DNA of 64,000 bases from Pedobacter aquae. Lineage in GTDB: Bacteria; Bacteroidota; Bacteroidia; Sphingobacteriales; Sphingobacteriaceae. The notes under the pieces are model-generated. The model was given only the letters and a program-made list of their open reading frames with translations. It was not told where the DNA came from and searched no databases. The DNA is taken from contig NZ_CP043329.1 of assembly GCF_008195825.1 (NCBI RefSeq), forward strand, positions 930,001 through 994,000, in the 5' to 3' direction. Below are positions 9,101-19,000 of this stretch, in pieces; positions within the stretch are counted from its first letter, which is position 1, and every line of letters starts with the position of its first letter. The translations under genes were made by a program, and so were the position numbers.

Positions 9101-10652
9101 AGGTGTAGGTTTAATTTCTCCTCCTCCACACCACGATATTTATTCTATCGAAGATTTAGCGCAGCTGATATTCGACTTGAAAAATGCAAACAGAGCAGCT
9201 AGAGTAAACGTGAAATTGGTTTCTAAAGCAGGTGTAGGCACTATTTCTGCAGGTGTTGCCAAAGCACATGCTGACGTTATCTTAATTGCAGGTTATGACG
9301 GTGGTACCGGAGCTTCTCCTATAAGTTCTGTAAAACATGCTGGTTTACCTTGGGAACTTGGTTTAGCAGAAGCACACCAAACATTGGTAAGAAATAAGCT
9401 AAGAAGCAGGGTAGTTTTACAAGCAGATGGGCAGTTAAAAACCGGTAGAGACTTGGTGATAGCAGCTTTATTAGGTGCAGAGGAGTGGGGTGTTGCAACA
9501 GCAGCTTTGGTAGCTGGTGGTTGTATCATGATGAGAAAATGCCACTTAAATACTTGCCCAGTGGGTGTTGCAACGCAAGATCCAGAGTTAAGGAAATTAT
9601 TTAGCGGTAAGCCCGAGCATGTTGTAAATCTTTTCAGATTTATGGCAGAAGAGATGAGAGAGATTATGGCTGAGCTTGGTTTCAGAACCATTAATGAAAT
9701 GGTTGGCCGTGTGCAGTTCTTAAAATCAAGAGATAATATTACCCATTGGAAAGCTAAGAAAGTAGATCTTTCTGCAATCTTACATCCAGTATCATTCCCT
9801 AAAGGAATGACTTTATATAACAGCGAGTCTCAAGACCATGGTATGGATCAAATTTTAGACTGGCAGTTAATCAAAGAAGCTGAACAAGCTATCAAAGATA
9901 AAACTCCGGTATTTGGTACTTTCAATGTTAAAAACACCGACCGTACCATTGGTACCATGTTGTCTAATGAGATTGCTAAAGTTTACGGTTCTGCTGGTTT
10001 ACCAGATAATACCATCAATTACAAGTTTAAAGGTTCTGCCGGACAAAGTTTTGGTGCTTTTGCAGCAAAAGGTATCTCTTTCGAGTTAGAAGGTGAAGCG
10101 AATGATTATGTAGGAAAAGGTTTATCAGGTGCTCAATTGGCTATTTACCCTGCTAAAGAAAGCAAGTTTAAGCCAGAAGAGAACATGATTGTAGGTAACG
10201 TAGTATTATACGGTGCTACATCCGGAGAGCTATTTATTAGAGGTATGGCTGGCGAGCGTTTCGCAGTACGTAACTCTGGCGCAACAGCAGTTGTTGAAGG
10301 TGTTGGAGACCACGGTTGCGAGTACATGACTGGTGGTAAAACATTAATTATTGGTAAAACAGGAAGAAACTTTGCTGCTGGTATGAGTGGTGGTATCGCT
10401 TGGATTTATGATATTGATGGCGACTTTGTAGATAATTGTAATCGTGAAATGGTTGATTTGGATCCTTTATCTCCATCAGATGAAGAGGAAATCATTAACT
10501 TATTACGTAAACATCATCAATTGACACAAAGTACAGTTGCTCAATTTTTAATTGAAAACTGGGGAAAAGAGTCAGTTAAATTTATCAAAGTATTCCCTCA
10601 GGAATACAAAAGAGTATTATCGCAAAAGCAAAAATTGGAGTCGATTAGCTAA
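6123..10652 (+). CDS. gltB: Glutamate synthase, large subunit
   Basis: A 1509-residue protein, the usual length for GltB. After a short propeptide, Cys21 (HDACGTGF) becomes the N-terminal nucleophile of the class-II glutaminase domain (about 21-430). A central domain, the FMN-binding synthase domain (about 850-1200) and the C-terminal GXGXG beta-helix follow. The 3Fe-4S motif is visible as C-x5-C-x4-C in GGCIMMRKCHLNTC. With GltD it makes two glutamates from glutamine and 2-oxoglutarate in the cytoplasm, the main ammonium-assimilation step with glutamine synthetase. gltD follows after 5 nt. The palindrome at 6089-6107 probably controls the pair. Confidence 0.97.
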   Translation: MNQSDQSQQGLYDPKFEHDACGTGFITNINGKKSHQIIQNALTILENMEHRGACGCDPDSGDGAGILMQIPHEFFLEECNELEIDLKEPGQYGVGMMFLPKDSLAKKAIRKIITDCAAQLNIPILGFRKVPVNSSVIGETARTVEPQVKQLFVAKPEHVQDNDEFERKLYVLRRLITRTVSEEVKTNADQFYFTSLSSRVIVYKGQLTTYQVRQYYADLQDERFISAFGMVHSRFSTNTFPSWKLAQPFRFISHNGEINTLTGNLNWFYSGVRSLVSPYFTQEEMEILLPVIDNNQSDSACLDNIVEVLTHSGRSLPHVMMMLVPEAWDGNEAMDPLKKAFYEYHATLMEPWDGPAALTFTDGKKLIGSILDRNGLRPLRYVITSDGTAIVASEAGVLTIDESTVLRKGRLQPGKMFLIDIEDGKIITDEEIKAQIAGRQPYGRWLENYKIRMEELPEPRVSFTNLTKESVYRYQKVFGYSREDVETIIKPMALDGKEPVGSMGTDVPLAILSDRPQHLSSYFKQFFAQVTNPPIDPIRERLVMSLATFIGNNGNILDEDKMHCHCVTLKHPILSDKELEKLRSIDTGLFNAKTLQTYFKADNAPGALERGLERLCRYAEDAVNDGFEVLILSDRAIDSEHAAIPSLLAVSAVHHHLIKKGLRGAVGLVVEAGDVWEVHHFACLLAFGATAINPYLALASIHTLREDGKLETTLDDKKLVYNYIKAVCDGLLKIFSKMGISTLQSYHGSQIFEILGINNEVVEKYFTGGITRIEGLGLDEIAKEALSKHISGFKGEDSDSHLLSEGGIYQWKRRGEAHLFNPETVHLLQHATRSNDYEVYKKYAKAVNNQAERMYTLRGLMDFSHHREPISIEEVEPAENIMTRFATGAMSFGSISHEAHSTLAIAMNRIGAKSNTGEGGEDEMRYKPLANGDSMRSAIKQIASGRFGVTINYLTNADELQIKMAQGAKPGEGGQLPGHKVDDWIAKTRHSTPGVGLISPPPHHDIYSIEDLAQLIFDLKNANRAARVNVKLVSKAGVGTISAGVAKAHADVILIAGYDGGTGASPISSVKHAGLPWELGLAEAHQTLVRNKLRSRVVLQADGQLKTGRDLVIAALLGAEEWGVATAALVAGGCIMMRKCHLNTCPVGVATQDPELRKLFSGKPEHVVNLFRFMAEEMREIMAELGFRTINEMVGRVQFLKSRDNITHWKAKKVDLSAILHPVSFPKGMTLYNSESQDHGMDQILDWQLIKEAEQAIKDKTPVFGTFNVKNTDRTIGTMLSNEIAKVYGSAGLPDNTINYKFKGSAGQSFGAFAAKGISFELEGEANDYVGKGLSGAQLAIYPAKESKFKPEENMIVGNVVLYGATSGELFIRGMAGERFAVRNSGATAVVEGVGDHGCEYMTGGKTLIIGKTGRNFAAGMSGGIAWIYDIDGDFVDNCNREMVDLDPLSPSDEEEIINLLRKHHQLTQSTVAQFLIENWGKESVKFIKVFPQEYKRVLSQKQKLESIS

Positions 10653-10657
10653 GAGTC

Positions 10658-12136
10658 ATGGGAAAAGTTACAGGATTTAAAGAATATCAAAGAGAACTTC
10701 CAGAGAAAGTTCCTGCCCAAGATAGGGTGAAAAATTATAAAGAGTTTGTTGGTTTATATAGTGATGAAAAACTTAACCAACAGTCTGCAAGATGTATGAA
10801 TTGTGGTATTCCATTTTGCCATTCAGGTTGTCCGCTAGGGAATGTTATTCCTGAGTTTAACGATGCTGTTTATAAGGCAAACTGGGAAGAAGCTTATCAA
10901 ATACTAAGCTCAACCAATAATTTCCCTGAGTTTACAGGAAGAATTTGCCCTGCACCATGCGAATCTGCATGTGTGTTAGGTATCAATAAACCTGCTGTAG
11001 CTATTGAGGAAATAGAGAAGCATATCATTGAAATAGCTTACGCTAAAGGATATGTTAAACCTCATGCTCCATTAATTCGCACTGGTAAAAAAGTAGCTGT
11101 GGTAGGTTCTGGTCCGGCTGGTTTAGCAGCTGCCGCACAGTTAAACAAAGCTGGTCATGAAGTAACTGTTTTTGAAAGAGACAGTGAACCAGGTGGTTTA
11201 TTAAGATACGGTATTCCTGATTTTAAATTAGAGAAAACTGTTGTTGAGCGTAGGGTAGATGTAATGAAAGAAAGCGGTATTATTTTTAAATGTAATACTG
11301 AAGTAGGTAAAGACATCAACGCAAAAGAATTAACCAAAGAGTTTGATGCTGTTTTACTAGCAGGAGGGTCTACTATACCAAGAGATTTGCCTATAAAAGG
11401 TAGAGAACTTAAAGGCGTTTACTACGCTATGCAGTTCTTAAAGCAGCAAAACAAACGCGTAGGTAATGAGGCTGTAACTGAAGAAGAAATTCTAGCTACT
11501 GGCAAAGATGTAGTGGTTATTGGTGGTGGTGATACTGGTTCTGACTGTGTTGGAACTTCTAATCGCCAAGGGGCTAAATCTATCTTACAATTTGAATTGA
11601 TGTTTAAGCCATCAAAAGAGCGTACAGACAATATGCCTTGGCCTACTTACCCTATGTTACTTAAAACAACAACTTCACATGAAGAAGGTTGCGAGCGTTA
11701 CTGGGGTATCAATACTAAAGAGTTTATTGGTGATGAAAATGGCGAATTAAAAGAACTTCGTATTGTAGACGTACAGTGGGAAGTTGATGCTATGGGCAGA
11801 CCAGTGAAATTTACCGAAGTTGAAGGTACAGAAAGAGTTATTCCTTGTCAAAGAGTATTTTTAGCTATGGGATTTGTGAACCCGCAGTACGATGGAATGT
11901 TAGAACAGTTAGGTGTTGAACTTGACGGACGTAAAAATGTACAAGCTACAGAAGGTGTTTACAGAACCAATGTAGACAGGGTATTTACTGCAGGAGATAT
12001 GAGAAGAGGACAATCATTAGTGGTTTGGGCAATATCAGAAGGTAGAGAAGCTGCCAGAAAGATTGACCAATATTTAATGGGACACTCTAACTTGGAAAGT
12101 AAAGAAGCAGTAAATATGTTTGAAGAAGTAATGTAA
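10658..12136 (+). CDS. gltD: Glutamate synthase, small subunit (NAD(P)H-dependent)
   Basis: A 492-residue protein, full length for GltD. Cysteines for the 4Fe-4S centres appear in CMNCGIPFCHSGCP and RICPAPCESAC. The FAD-binding Rossmann motif is VAVVGSGPAGLAA (about residue 148), and the NAD(P)H motif is VVVIGGGDTGSDC (about residue 285). It passes electrons from NAD(P)H through FAD and Fe-S to GltB. It lies 5 nt after gltB, so the two are cotranscribed and probably translated together. A strong terminator follows. Confidence 0.96.
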   Translation: MGKVTGFKEYQRELPEKVPAQDRVKNYKEFVGLYSDEKLNQQSARCMNCGIPFCHSGCPLGNVIPEFNDAVYKANWEEAYQILSSTNNFPEFTGRICPAPCESACVLGINKPAVAIEEIEKHIIEIAYAKGYVKPHAPLIRTGKKVAVVGSGPAGLAAAAQLNKAGHEVTVFERDSEPGGLLRYGIPDFKLEKTVVERRVDVMKESGIIFKCNTEVGKDINAKELTKEFDAVLLAGGSTIPRDLPIKGRELKGVYYAMQFLKQQNKRVGNEAVTEEEILATGKDVVVIGGGDTGSDCVGTSNRQGAKSILQFELMFKPSKERTDNMPWPTYPMLLKTTTSHEEGCERYWGINTKEFIGDENGELKELRIVDVQWEVDAMGRPVKFTEVEGTERVIPCQRVFLAMGFVNPQYDGMLEQLGVELDGRKNVQATEGVYRTNVDRVFTAGDMRRGQSLVVWAISEGREAARKIDQYLMGHSNLESKEAVNMFEEVM

Positions 12137-12157
12137 TATCAAACATATAGTAATAAG

Positions 12158-12185
12158 AAAGCCGACTTTTAGTCGGCTTTTTTTG
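12158..12185 (+). terminator. Rho-independent terminator of gltBD
   Basis: AAAGCCGACT (12158-12167) and AGTCGGCTTT (12171-12180) form a perfect 10-bp stem with a TTT loop, followed by a run of T. It may also serve the convergent lipoprotein gene. Confidence 0.9.
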
Positions 12186-12187
12186 TT

Positions 12188-12835
12188 TTAATTATTTACC
12201 AATACCGTAAAGGTGGGGGTTGTATTCCCAGATATAAACAAGGTATAATTCTTATTTGCCAGAAAATTAAAATTGGTAGTTAATATAGGTGTAGTACCGC
12301 CAGAAGCAAATATTCTTAAAACAGAAGCTGGTTCTACCTCAATATAGCTTGATGCTGTTTTAAAACCTAAGTTGCTAATTAAAGCTGCATCACTGGCGTT
12401 TCTAACCGTAATACCTGTATTTTGGTTAGCATAACTAAAATGTATGAACCTTACCCTGGCATTGTTTAATGCAGATGGTATACGGCTATCTTCTACTTGT
12501 AAAGCTGTATTTTGATTTCCTCCGCTAAAGAAATAGGTGTAAAACCTATCTGCTGTAGCTCTTAATGAAGAAGAGGAGTTTACAAAAGCAGTTCCTGTAT
12601 TTTTAAACTCTATTTTACGGTTACCAGCGGGCAAAGCGCTATAACCTGTACTTTCTAAATAGCCAAGAGGTGTAATGGTAGATTTTGCATCATCAAAATA
12701 AATATCTTGCTTTGCAGAACCTTCTAAAACGTTGATGATATTTACTTGAGCTGTACCGCTGGTGATAGCGCTATCATCAGCACTACAAGAAGTAAATAAA
12801 ATGGCTGCCAGTAAAAGCTTAAAAATATGATTCAT
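12188..12835 (-). CDS. DUF4397 domain-containing lipoprotein
   Basis: A 215-residue protein starting at ATG 12835. An N-terminal lipobox (LLAAILFTSC) makes it a lipoprotein. The rest is beta-rich and contains the ARVRFIHFSY segment and repeated strands typical of DUF4397 proteins, which often sit in the cell envelope; no function is known. A longer frame from 12925 is open, but it overlaps the upstream gene and has no signal peptide at its start. It follows the TrmH-type gene by 10 nt on the same strand. Confidence 0.7.
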   Translation of the reverse strand: MNHIFKLLLAAILFTSCSADDSAITSGTAQVNIINVLEGSAKQDIYFDDAKSTITPLGYLESTGYSALPAGNRKIEFKNTGTAFVNSSSSLRATADRFYTYFFSGGNQNTALQVEDSRIPSALNNARVRFIHFSYANQNTGITVRNASDAALISNLGFKTASSYIEVEPASVLRIFASGGTTPILTTNFNFLANKNYTLFISGNTTPTFTVLVNN

Positions 12836-12845
12836 AATGCGTTGA

Positions 12846-13376
12846 TTATTTATGGAGTTTACTAAAAAAATCCCAAAGTACAATACCCGTACTGATAACG
12901 ATATTGAAAGAATGTTTAGTACCAAATTGAGGGATTTCTAAGCAAGTATCCACATCTTTCATGACCTCATCGCTTACGCCATTTACCTCATTACCAAAAA
13001 ATAAAGCAAACTTTTGATTACTGTCTGGTTGGTAATCTAACAAAGAAACGCTGTTTTCTGCTTGTTCAATAGCTACAATTTGGTAAGATTGTGCTTTTAG
13101 TTCTTTAACAGCATCTGCTACATGTTCAAAATACTTCCATTGGATAGATTGCGTTGCACCCAAAGCAGTTTTTTCTATTTCGCGGTGTGGAGGTTGTGCT
13201 GTAATGCCGCAAAGGTATAAAGCTTCAACTGCAAAACCATCAGCGGTTCTAAAAGCCGAGCCTACATTGTGTAAACTTCTTACATTATCTAAAACTACAA
13301 TAATGGGTAGTTTTTCTTGTTGTTTAAATTCCTCAATTGATGGTCTGTTAAGTTCATCAAGCTTAAGTTTTCTCAT
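12846..13376 (-). CDS. TrmH/SpoU-family RNA 2'-O-methyltransferase
   Basis: A 176-residue, single-domain SPOUT enzyme. All three SpoU motifs are present: motif 1 in DNVRSLHNVGSAFRTADGF, motif 2 in FFGNEVNGVSDEV, and motif 3 in IPQFGTKHSFNIVISTGI, where the usual SLN is SFN. These form the knotted SAM-binding site and dimer interface, and the conserved Arg of motif 1 (in FRTAD) is present. The likely action is 2'-O-ribose methylation of a tRNA or rRNA in the cytoplasm; which RNA cannot be told. No N-terminal substrate-binding domain is present. Confidence 0.85.
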   Translation of the reverse strand: MRKLKLDELNRPSIEEFKQQEKLPIIVVLDNVRSLHNVGSAFRTADGFAVEALYLCGITAQPPHREIEKTALGATQSIQWKYFEHVADAVKELKAQSYQIVAIEQAENSVSLLDYQPDSNQKFALFFGNEVNGVSDEVMKDVDTCLEIPQFGTKHSFNIVISTGIVLWDFFSKLHK

Positions 13377-13459
13377 GCCCTAAAGATACTATGCTTTTTC
13401 TTTATCAAATTGCTGTAAACAGATAAATTTAAAAGATATTTGCTGCTTAATTACAAGTT

Positions 13460-14770
13460 ATGCTAAAAGAACTCCTTCAAAAATTACAAATCACAACATT
13501 AAATGAAATGCAAAATGCCGCTTTAGAGGCTATTGCACAAAAAAATGATGTTATGGTGCTGTCTCCAACAGGTTCTGGGAAGACATTAGCATTTTTATTG
13601 CCCATTGTAGAAAAGTTAAACCATCAAATAAAAGGAGTACAGGCTATTGTTGTGGTACCTTCAAGAGAATTGGCTATGCAAATAGACCAAGTTTTTAGGC
13701 AATTGCAATCGGGCTATAAAATAACTTGTTGTTATGGTGGGCATTCAACCAAAGTAGAAAGAAGCTCATTGTCAGATGCTCCAGCAATTATAGTAGCTAC
13801 TCCTGGTAGATTAGCCTACCATATCAGAGCAGGTAATTTTGATGTTTCATCTGTTAAAACTTTGGTGTTAGATGAATTTGATAAATCTTTAGAGTTAGGT
13901 TTTGAGGAAGATATGGCAGAAATTGTTTCTTCTTTATTTAAGTTAGAGCAGAAAGTACTTACTTCCGCAACGCAGTTAGAAGATTTTCCAACATTTTTAG
14001 AGCTTAAACAATTAAAAACGCTCAATTTTTTAAATGATGCAGAGGCTATTCCGGATCTTAAAACGGTTATCCTGCAATCAAAATCTAAAGAGAAGTTTAA
14101 TATTTTAATGGATGTTCTTTACAGAAGTAAAGATGGCCAAAGCTTGGTTTTCTGTAATCATAGAGATGCTGTAGAACGTATTACCTTAATGTTGGCTGAT
14201 AAAGGAATTGAAAATGGCGTTTATCACGGCGGTTTGGTACAGCAAGACAGAGAAAAGGCACTTTTTAAGTTTAGAAATGGTACCTACAATATATTAGTTA
14301 CTACAGATTTAGCTTCCAGAGGATTAGATATTCCTGAAATAGAAACGGTTATCCATTACCAAATTCCGCATACGCTTGATGCTTTTGTACATAGGAATGG
14401 TAGAACAGCAAGAATGAAAGCTAGTGGTAAGGCCTTCTTGTTATTATCAGAAGAAGAAACTGTTCCCACTTACTTGAATGAATATGAGTTTACTGATGCA
14501 GTGGTAGAAGAGCAGGAAGTAATTCTAAATCCTACAACATGGGTAACTTTTTATATTGCTGGCGGTAAAAAAGATAAGTTGAGTAAGATGGATATAGCAG
14601 GCTTGTTGTATAAAAAAGGCGATTTATCTAAAGATGAAGTGGGCTTAATAGCTATTTACGACCAAATGTCTTATGTGGCGGTAAAAAGAAAAAAGGCAAG
14701 AGAGGTGTTAAAGAAAGTTGCCCAAGAAAAGATTAAAGGAAAGCGCTACAAGATTGGTGTAGACGAGTAA
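13460..14770 (+). CDS. DEAD-box ATP-dependent RNA helicase (DbpA/SrmB-like)
   Basis: A 436-residue protein with a two-lobed helicase core. Visible motifs are the Q-motif region (LNEMQNAAL), Walker A SPTGSGKT (residues 35-42), PSRELA, TPGRL, the Walker B box as DEFD (138-141) rather than DEAD, SAT in TSATQ, a motif V-like TDLASRGLDIP and motif VI HRNGRTARM. The C-terminal tail (about 340-436) is basic and has a fold-like segment similar to the DbpA RNA-binding domain. It probably remodels RNA during ribosome assembly. DEFD still carries the metal-binding Asp-Glu pair. Confidence 0.88.
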   Translation: MLKELLQKLQITTLNEMQNAALEAIAQKNDVMVLSPTGSGKTLAFLLPIVEKLNHQIKGVQAIVVVPSRELAMQIDQVFRQLQSGYKITCCYGGHSTKVERSSLSDAPAIIVATPGRLAYHIRAGNFDVSSVKTLVLDEFDKSLELGFEEDMAEIVSSLFKLEQKVLTSATQLEDFPTFLELKQLKTLNFLNDAEAIPDLKTVILQSKSKEKFNILMDVLYRSKDGQSLVFCNHRDAVERITLMLADKGIENGVYHGGLVQQDREKALFKFRNGTYNILVTTDLASRGLDIPEIETVIHYQIPHTLDAFVHRNGRTARMKASGKAFLLLSEEETVPTYLNEYEFTDAVVEEQEVILNPTTWVTFYIAGGKKDKLSKMDIAGLLYKKGDLSKDEVGLIAIYDQMSYVAVKRKKAREVLKKVAQEKIKGKRYKIGVDE

Positions 14771-14781
14771 ATAAATATGAA

Positions 14782-14789
14782 TATATTTG
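14782..14789 (+). promoter_or_regulatory. Possible -7 element upstream of fecR
   Basis: TATATTTG matches TAnnTTTG and lies about 60 nt before the fecR ATG. The nearest TTG (14754-14756) is 25 nt away, which is too far for the usual -33 element, so this is weak. Confidence 0.35.
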
Positions 14790-14850
14790 AAAACGCATAT
14801 TTTTTTACAAATGATGTGTGTTCGCCACTGCATTTAGCTCTATTATTTTA

Positions 14851-15993
14851 ATGACACAAGAAGAGTACATCAAGCTTTATGAAAAATATCAGGAGGGAAA
14901 GCTTACTGAGCATGAAGAACGTAGCCTGTTAAATTATCATGATGATTTTGAATTAGCAGAATACCAGTGGGATGATGAGAAAATGGGTGTTAAAGCCGAT
15001 GTTCAGGCTGAAATTTACCAGCAAATTTCAAAAAATATTCATAAGACTTCTGCTAAGAGAAACTTTACCTGGTTGGCGGCAGCTTCTATATTATTAGCTG
15101 TATTTTCTTTGTTTTATTATTTCCAATCTCAGGATAAAAATTTAAATGAGAACCAAATCGCGAAAAAATCTACCATCCAAGAAGAGATAAATCCCGGTAA
15201 AGATGGCGCTATTTTAAAGCTATCTGACGGTTCTGAAGTTGTTTTAAATGAAACTAAAGATGGTTTTGTGAAATACGATGGAAATGCAAAAATCAATAAA
15301 GAGGATAATTTAATAAGTTACAGAGGTAGCGATAGAACTGATAAAACTGCTTTTAATATTATTTATACGCCAAGAGGTGGACAATATAAGGTTGAATTAG
15401 AAGACGGTACTAAAGTTTGGTTAAATGCTGCTTCATCTTTACGTTTTCCTACTGTTTTTAATGATGACCAAAGAGTTGTAGAACTTAGTGGTGAAGCCTA
15501 TTTTGAGGTAGCTAAAAATAAAAATAAGCCTTTTAAAGTCTTGGTTAAAGATGCTTCTAACAATCAAAAAATGAATGTAGAGGTACTAGGCACTCACTTT
15601 AACATACAAGCCTATAACAACGAAGATTTTAAAACAACTTTAATTGAAGGTGCTGTAAAAGTTAATCAGACCCAAGAGAAGGGTTTTATTTTATCTCCAG
15701 GAGAACAAGCTACTTTGTCTTCATCAGATTTAACAGTGCAAAAAGCTAATGTTAAAGAAGCTTTAGCATGGAAAAACGGTTTATTTATTTTTAACAAAGA
15801 GCATATTAAAACCATCATGAATAAAATAGCAAGATGGTACGATGTAGAGATTGTTTATGAAGGTAATATGGATCAGAAAACCTTTGTTGGCACAATTTCT
15901 AGAGAAGAAAACCTTTCTGAAGTATTAAAGACCCTTGAACTTACCGGAACCATAAAATTTAAGGTAGAAGGTAGGAAAGTTATTGTAAAATAG
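14851..15993 (+). CDS. FecR-family anti-sigma factor of the PUL
   Basis: A 380-residue inner-membrane protein. A cytoplasmic N-terminal part (about 1-70) that would bind the sigma factor precedes one membrane segment (about 71-90, WLAAASILLAVFSLFYY). The periplasmic FecR domain follows, containing TPRGGQYKVELEDGTKVWLNAASSL, and then a C-terminal DUF4974-type domain (about 300-380) that contacts the N-terminal domain of SusC. The start is ATG 14851; the GTG at 14818 adds 11 residues and is less likely. No sigma gene is upstream; the probable partner is the ECF gene at 24647-25243. susC follows after 56 nt. Confidence 0.9.
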   Translation: MTQEEYIKLYEKYQEGKLTEHEERSLLNYHDDFELAEYQWDDEKMGVKADVQAEIYQQISKNIHKTSAKRNFTWLAAASILLAVFSLFYYFQSQDKNLNENQIAKKSTIQEEINPGKDGAILKLSDGSEVVLNETKDGFVKYDGNAKINKEDNLISYRGSDRTDKTAFNIIYTPRGGQYKVELEDGTKVWLNAASSLRFPTVFNDDQRVVELSGEAYFEVAKNKNKPFKVLVKDASNNQKMNVEVLGTHFNIQAYNNEDFKTTLIEGAVKVNQTQEKGFILSPGEQATLSSSDLTVQKANVKEALAWKNGLFIFNKEHIKTIMNKIARWYDVEIVYEGNMDQKTFVGTISREENLSEVLKTLELTGTIKFKVEGRKVIVK

Positions 15994-16021
15994 CGTATCT
16001 TGCTGTAATACAATTGCTATT

Positions 16022-16029
16022 AACCAATT
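16022..16029 (+). promoter_or_regulatory. Leader motif AACCAATT before susC
   Basis: AACCAATT occurs 20 nt before the susC start and again at 21161, 21293, 25469 and 26493 in the leaders or spacers of PUL genes. Its meaning is unknown; it may be a translation-enhancing A/T-rich leader. Confidence 0.3.
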
Positions 16030-16049
16030 AAAATAAAAGGTCTTATTTC

Positions 16050-19000
16050 GTGAATTACTTAAGAGATGGCGACCGCTTTAGTAAACTTTTTGGCTCGTTT
16101 AAATTTTTTATAAGTTCTGCATTTGTGCGGATGATGATTGCGGTATTATTCTTTTTGTTAGCAACAACAAAGACTTATGCCCAGAAAATCTCTTTGTCTG
16201 AAAAAAAAGCTTCCTTAGAAAGTATTTTCCAGCTTATAGAGCAGCAAACTCCTTACCGCTTCGTTTTTAATACCATTATTCTTGAAAAAGGTAAGCCTGT
16301 AGCTATCAAAATTAAAAATGCCGAGATTGGCGAAGTCTTGGATTTGGTTTTTAGAAATCAGCCTCTTAGCTATACCATTGTTAAGCAAAATATCATTCTA
16401 AAAGAAAAAGAAATAAGCGAGCAAGAACTAACAGTTATTAATGGTTTGGTTACAGATGAAAAAGGTATTGGATATCCTGGTGCCAGAATCAGCATCAAAA
16501 GTAAAAATATCAATACCTTAACAGACCAAGAAGGAAAATATAAACTTGTTTTAACTGATGTAAGAGACCAAATATTAAGTATTGAAGCGCTAGGCTACCA
16601 AAAGCAAGAACTCGTTATTCAAGATGATTTTAATATAGATGTACAATTAAAGCCAGACCTTAAAATACTCGAGGAAATTATCATTGTAGGTTATGGCGAG
16701 GTTAATAAAAGAGATTTAACAGGCTCGGTTGGGGAGGTTAATATGAAAGACCTTGCCAAGGCTCCAGTGAAATCTTTTGATGATGCCTTTGCCGGACGTA
16801 TTGCTGGCGTACAAGTTACCTCTCCAGATGGTCAACCTGGTGCAGTCCCCACCATTATCGTAAGAGGTGGGAACTCGGTAACACAAGATAATTCTCCACT
16901 TTACGTGATTGATGGATTTCCTATTGAAGATTATAACATCAATGCTATCCATCCGGATGATATTTCTTCCATAGAAGTTTTAAAAGATGCTTCCTCAACA
17001 GCCATTTATGGAGCCAGAGGGGCTAATGGAGTTGTAATTGTAAGTACTAAGAAAGGGATAAAAGGTAAATCGGTCTTTTCTTTTAATAATTATTACGGCT
17101 TACAAGGGAATACCTCACAAATAGAACTCATGCAGCCATTTGAGTTTGTTAAATATCAATTAGAACTAGATTCGGCCAGAGCTGCAAGTATCTATCTACA
17201 AGATGGTAAAACTTTAGAAAGTTATAGAGATGAAAAAGGTATCAATTGGCAGGATGAACTTTTTAGAGAAGCACCTATGTTAAGTTCTTATTTTGCTGTT
17301 AGAGGCGGCAATAAGGATAATAATTATGCTTTTTCAAGCTCGGTATTTGATCAAAAAGGTACGGTAATAGCATCTGGTTTTAAACGCTACCAAGCCAGAT
17401 TGGTTATAGAACAGGCCTTAACCAAGCGCTTTAAAGTTGGTGTTAATGCTAATATGAGTGGTTTAAAAAGCTACGGAACAATTTTTACAGGAAGTAGAAA
17501 TACTTTCTTTAATATCTTAATCAATACTTGGCAGTATAGACCTATTGCGGGTAACTTTTCTTTAGATGAGCTTTTAAGTAATGCGCAAGACCCCGCAGTA
17601 GCATCTGCAACAAATTACCAATGGAACCCGGTGCTTACTGCTACAAACGAACTTAGAGACCGTGTTAATAGCTTGTTAACTTCAAATGTTTATGGTATTT
17701 ATGATATTAGTAAGTCTTTAAAATTGAGAATTACAGCAGGTTTAAACTTAAGTAAGCTAAGGAATGATGAATTTAACAATTCTAAAACCAGACAAGGAAA
17801 TACGTCTAGCTCACTTGGGCAGCGTGGTGTAAATGGTTCTATTACCTTTACAGAGTTGAGTAATTTGATAAACGAGAACACTTTAACTTATCAAAAATCA
17901 ATCGATAAAAAGCACTTTTTTACGGTACTTTCTGGTTTTACTATTCAGGAGAATAAGTTTGCCTATTATGGTTCTGGCGCTATTCGGATACCCAATGAAG
18001 CTTTAGGACTTGGAGGTTTAGCGCAGGGTGTACCCGTGGTTATTCAGCCTCAAAACTCAGAAAACAGGTTACTTTCTTTTTTAAGCAGGTTGAATTATAA
18101 TTATAAATCTAAATACTTATTTACGGCTACTTTAAGAGCAGATGGTTCATCAAAATTTACAGGTAATAACCAATGGGGCTATTTTCCATCAGGTTCTTTT
18201 GCTTGGAATGTAGCACAGGAAAAGTTTATGCAAGGTGCCCATTTTCTATCAGAAACCAAATTAAGGCTAAGCTACGGCCTAACGGGGAATAATAGAATTA
18301 GCGAATATGCTTATTATGGCGCTATCAACCAAGGGGGAAATAATTCTTATATGCCAGGCGGAACATTTATAAGTGGTGCATTTGTTTCTAATTTAAGTAA
18401 CCCCGATTTGAAGTGGGAAAGTACCGCAGAATTAGATTTTGGATTAGATATAGGCTTTCTTAATCAGCGTTTTACTTTAACCGCAGATATCTACAAGAAG
18501 AAAACAAACGATTTATTATTAAATGCACAGCTACCAACATCAAGTGGCTTTAGTAATGTTTTTCAAAACATAGGTGCGGTAGAAAATAAGGGTTTAGAGC
18601 TCACCTTGCAATCTTTTAATATCAGGAATGATAAAGTGAAGTGGAGTACATCTTTCAACATATCTTTCAATAGAACAAAATTGGTTGGCTTGGCTCAAAA
18701 TCAAAAGGAGTTGTTAAGTACTGTAAGGTGGAACTCTGGAAATGATTATGCGCAAAACCCGGCTTATATAGCCAGTATTGGTAGGCCAGTAGCTATGTTT
18801 TATGGTTTTATTTGGGATGGTGTTTATCAGTTTGAGGATTTTGATAGAACAGCTACCGGTACTTATGTGCTAAAAGCAGATATCCCCAATAATGGTAATC
18901 CTAGACAAAATATACAGCCAGGCGATATCAAGTATAAAGATATTAATGACGATAAGGTTGTAGATATGCAAGACAGAACAGAAATTGGTAATCCAAACCC

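Noticed and set aside
9293-9691. Minus-strand open frame inside gltB
   Set aside because: Shadow of a strongly coding plus-strand gene; no independent start signals or family features.
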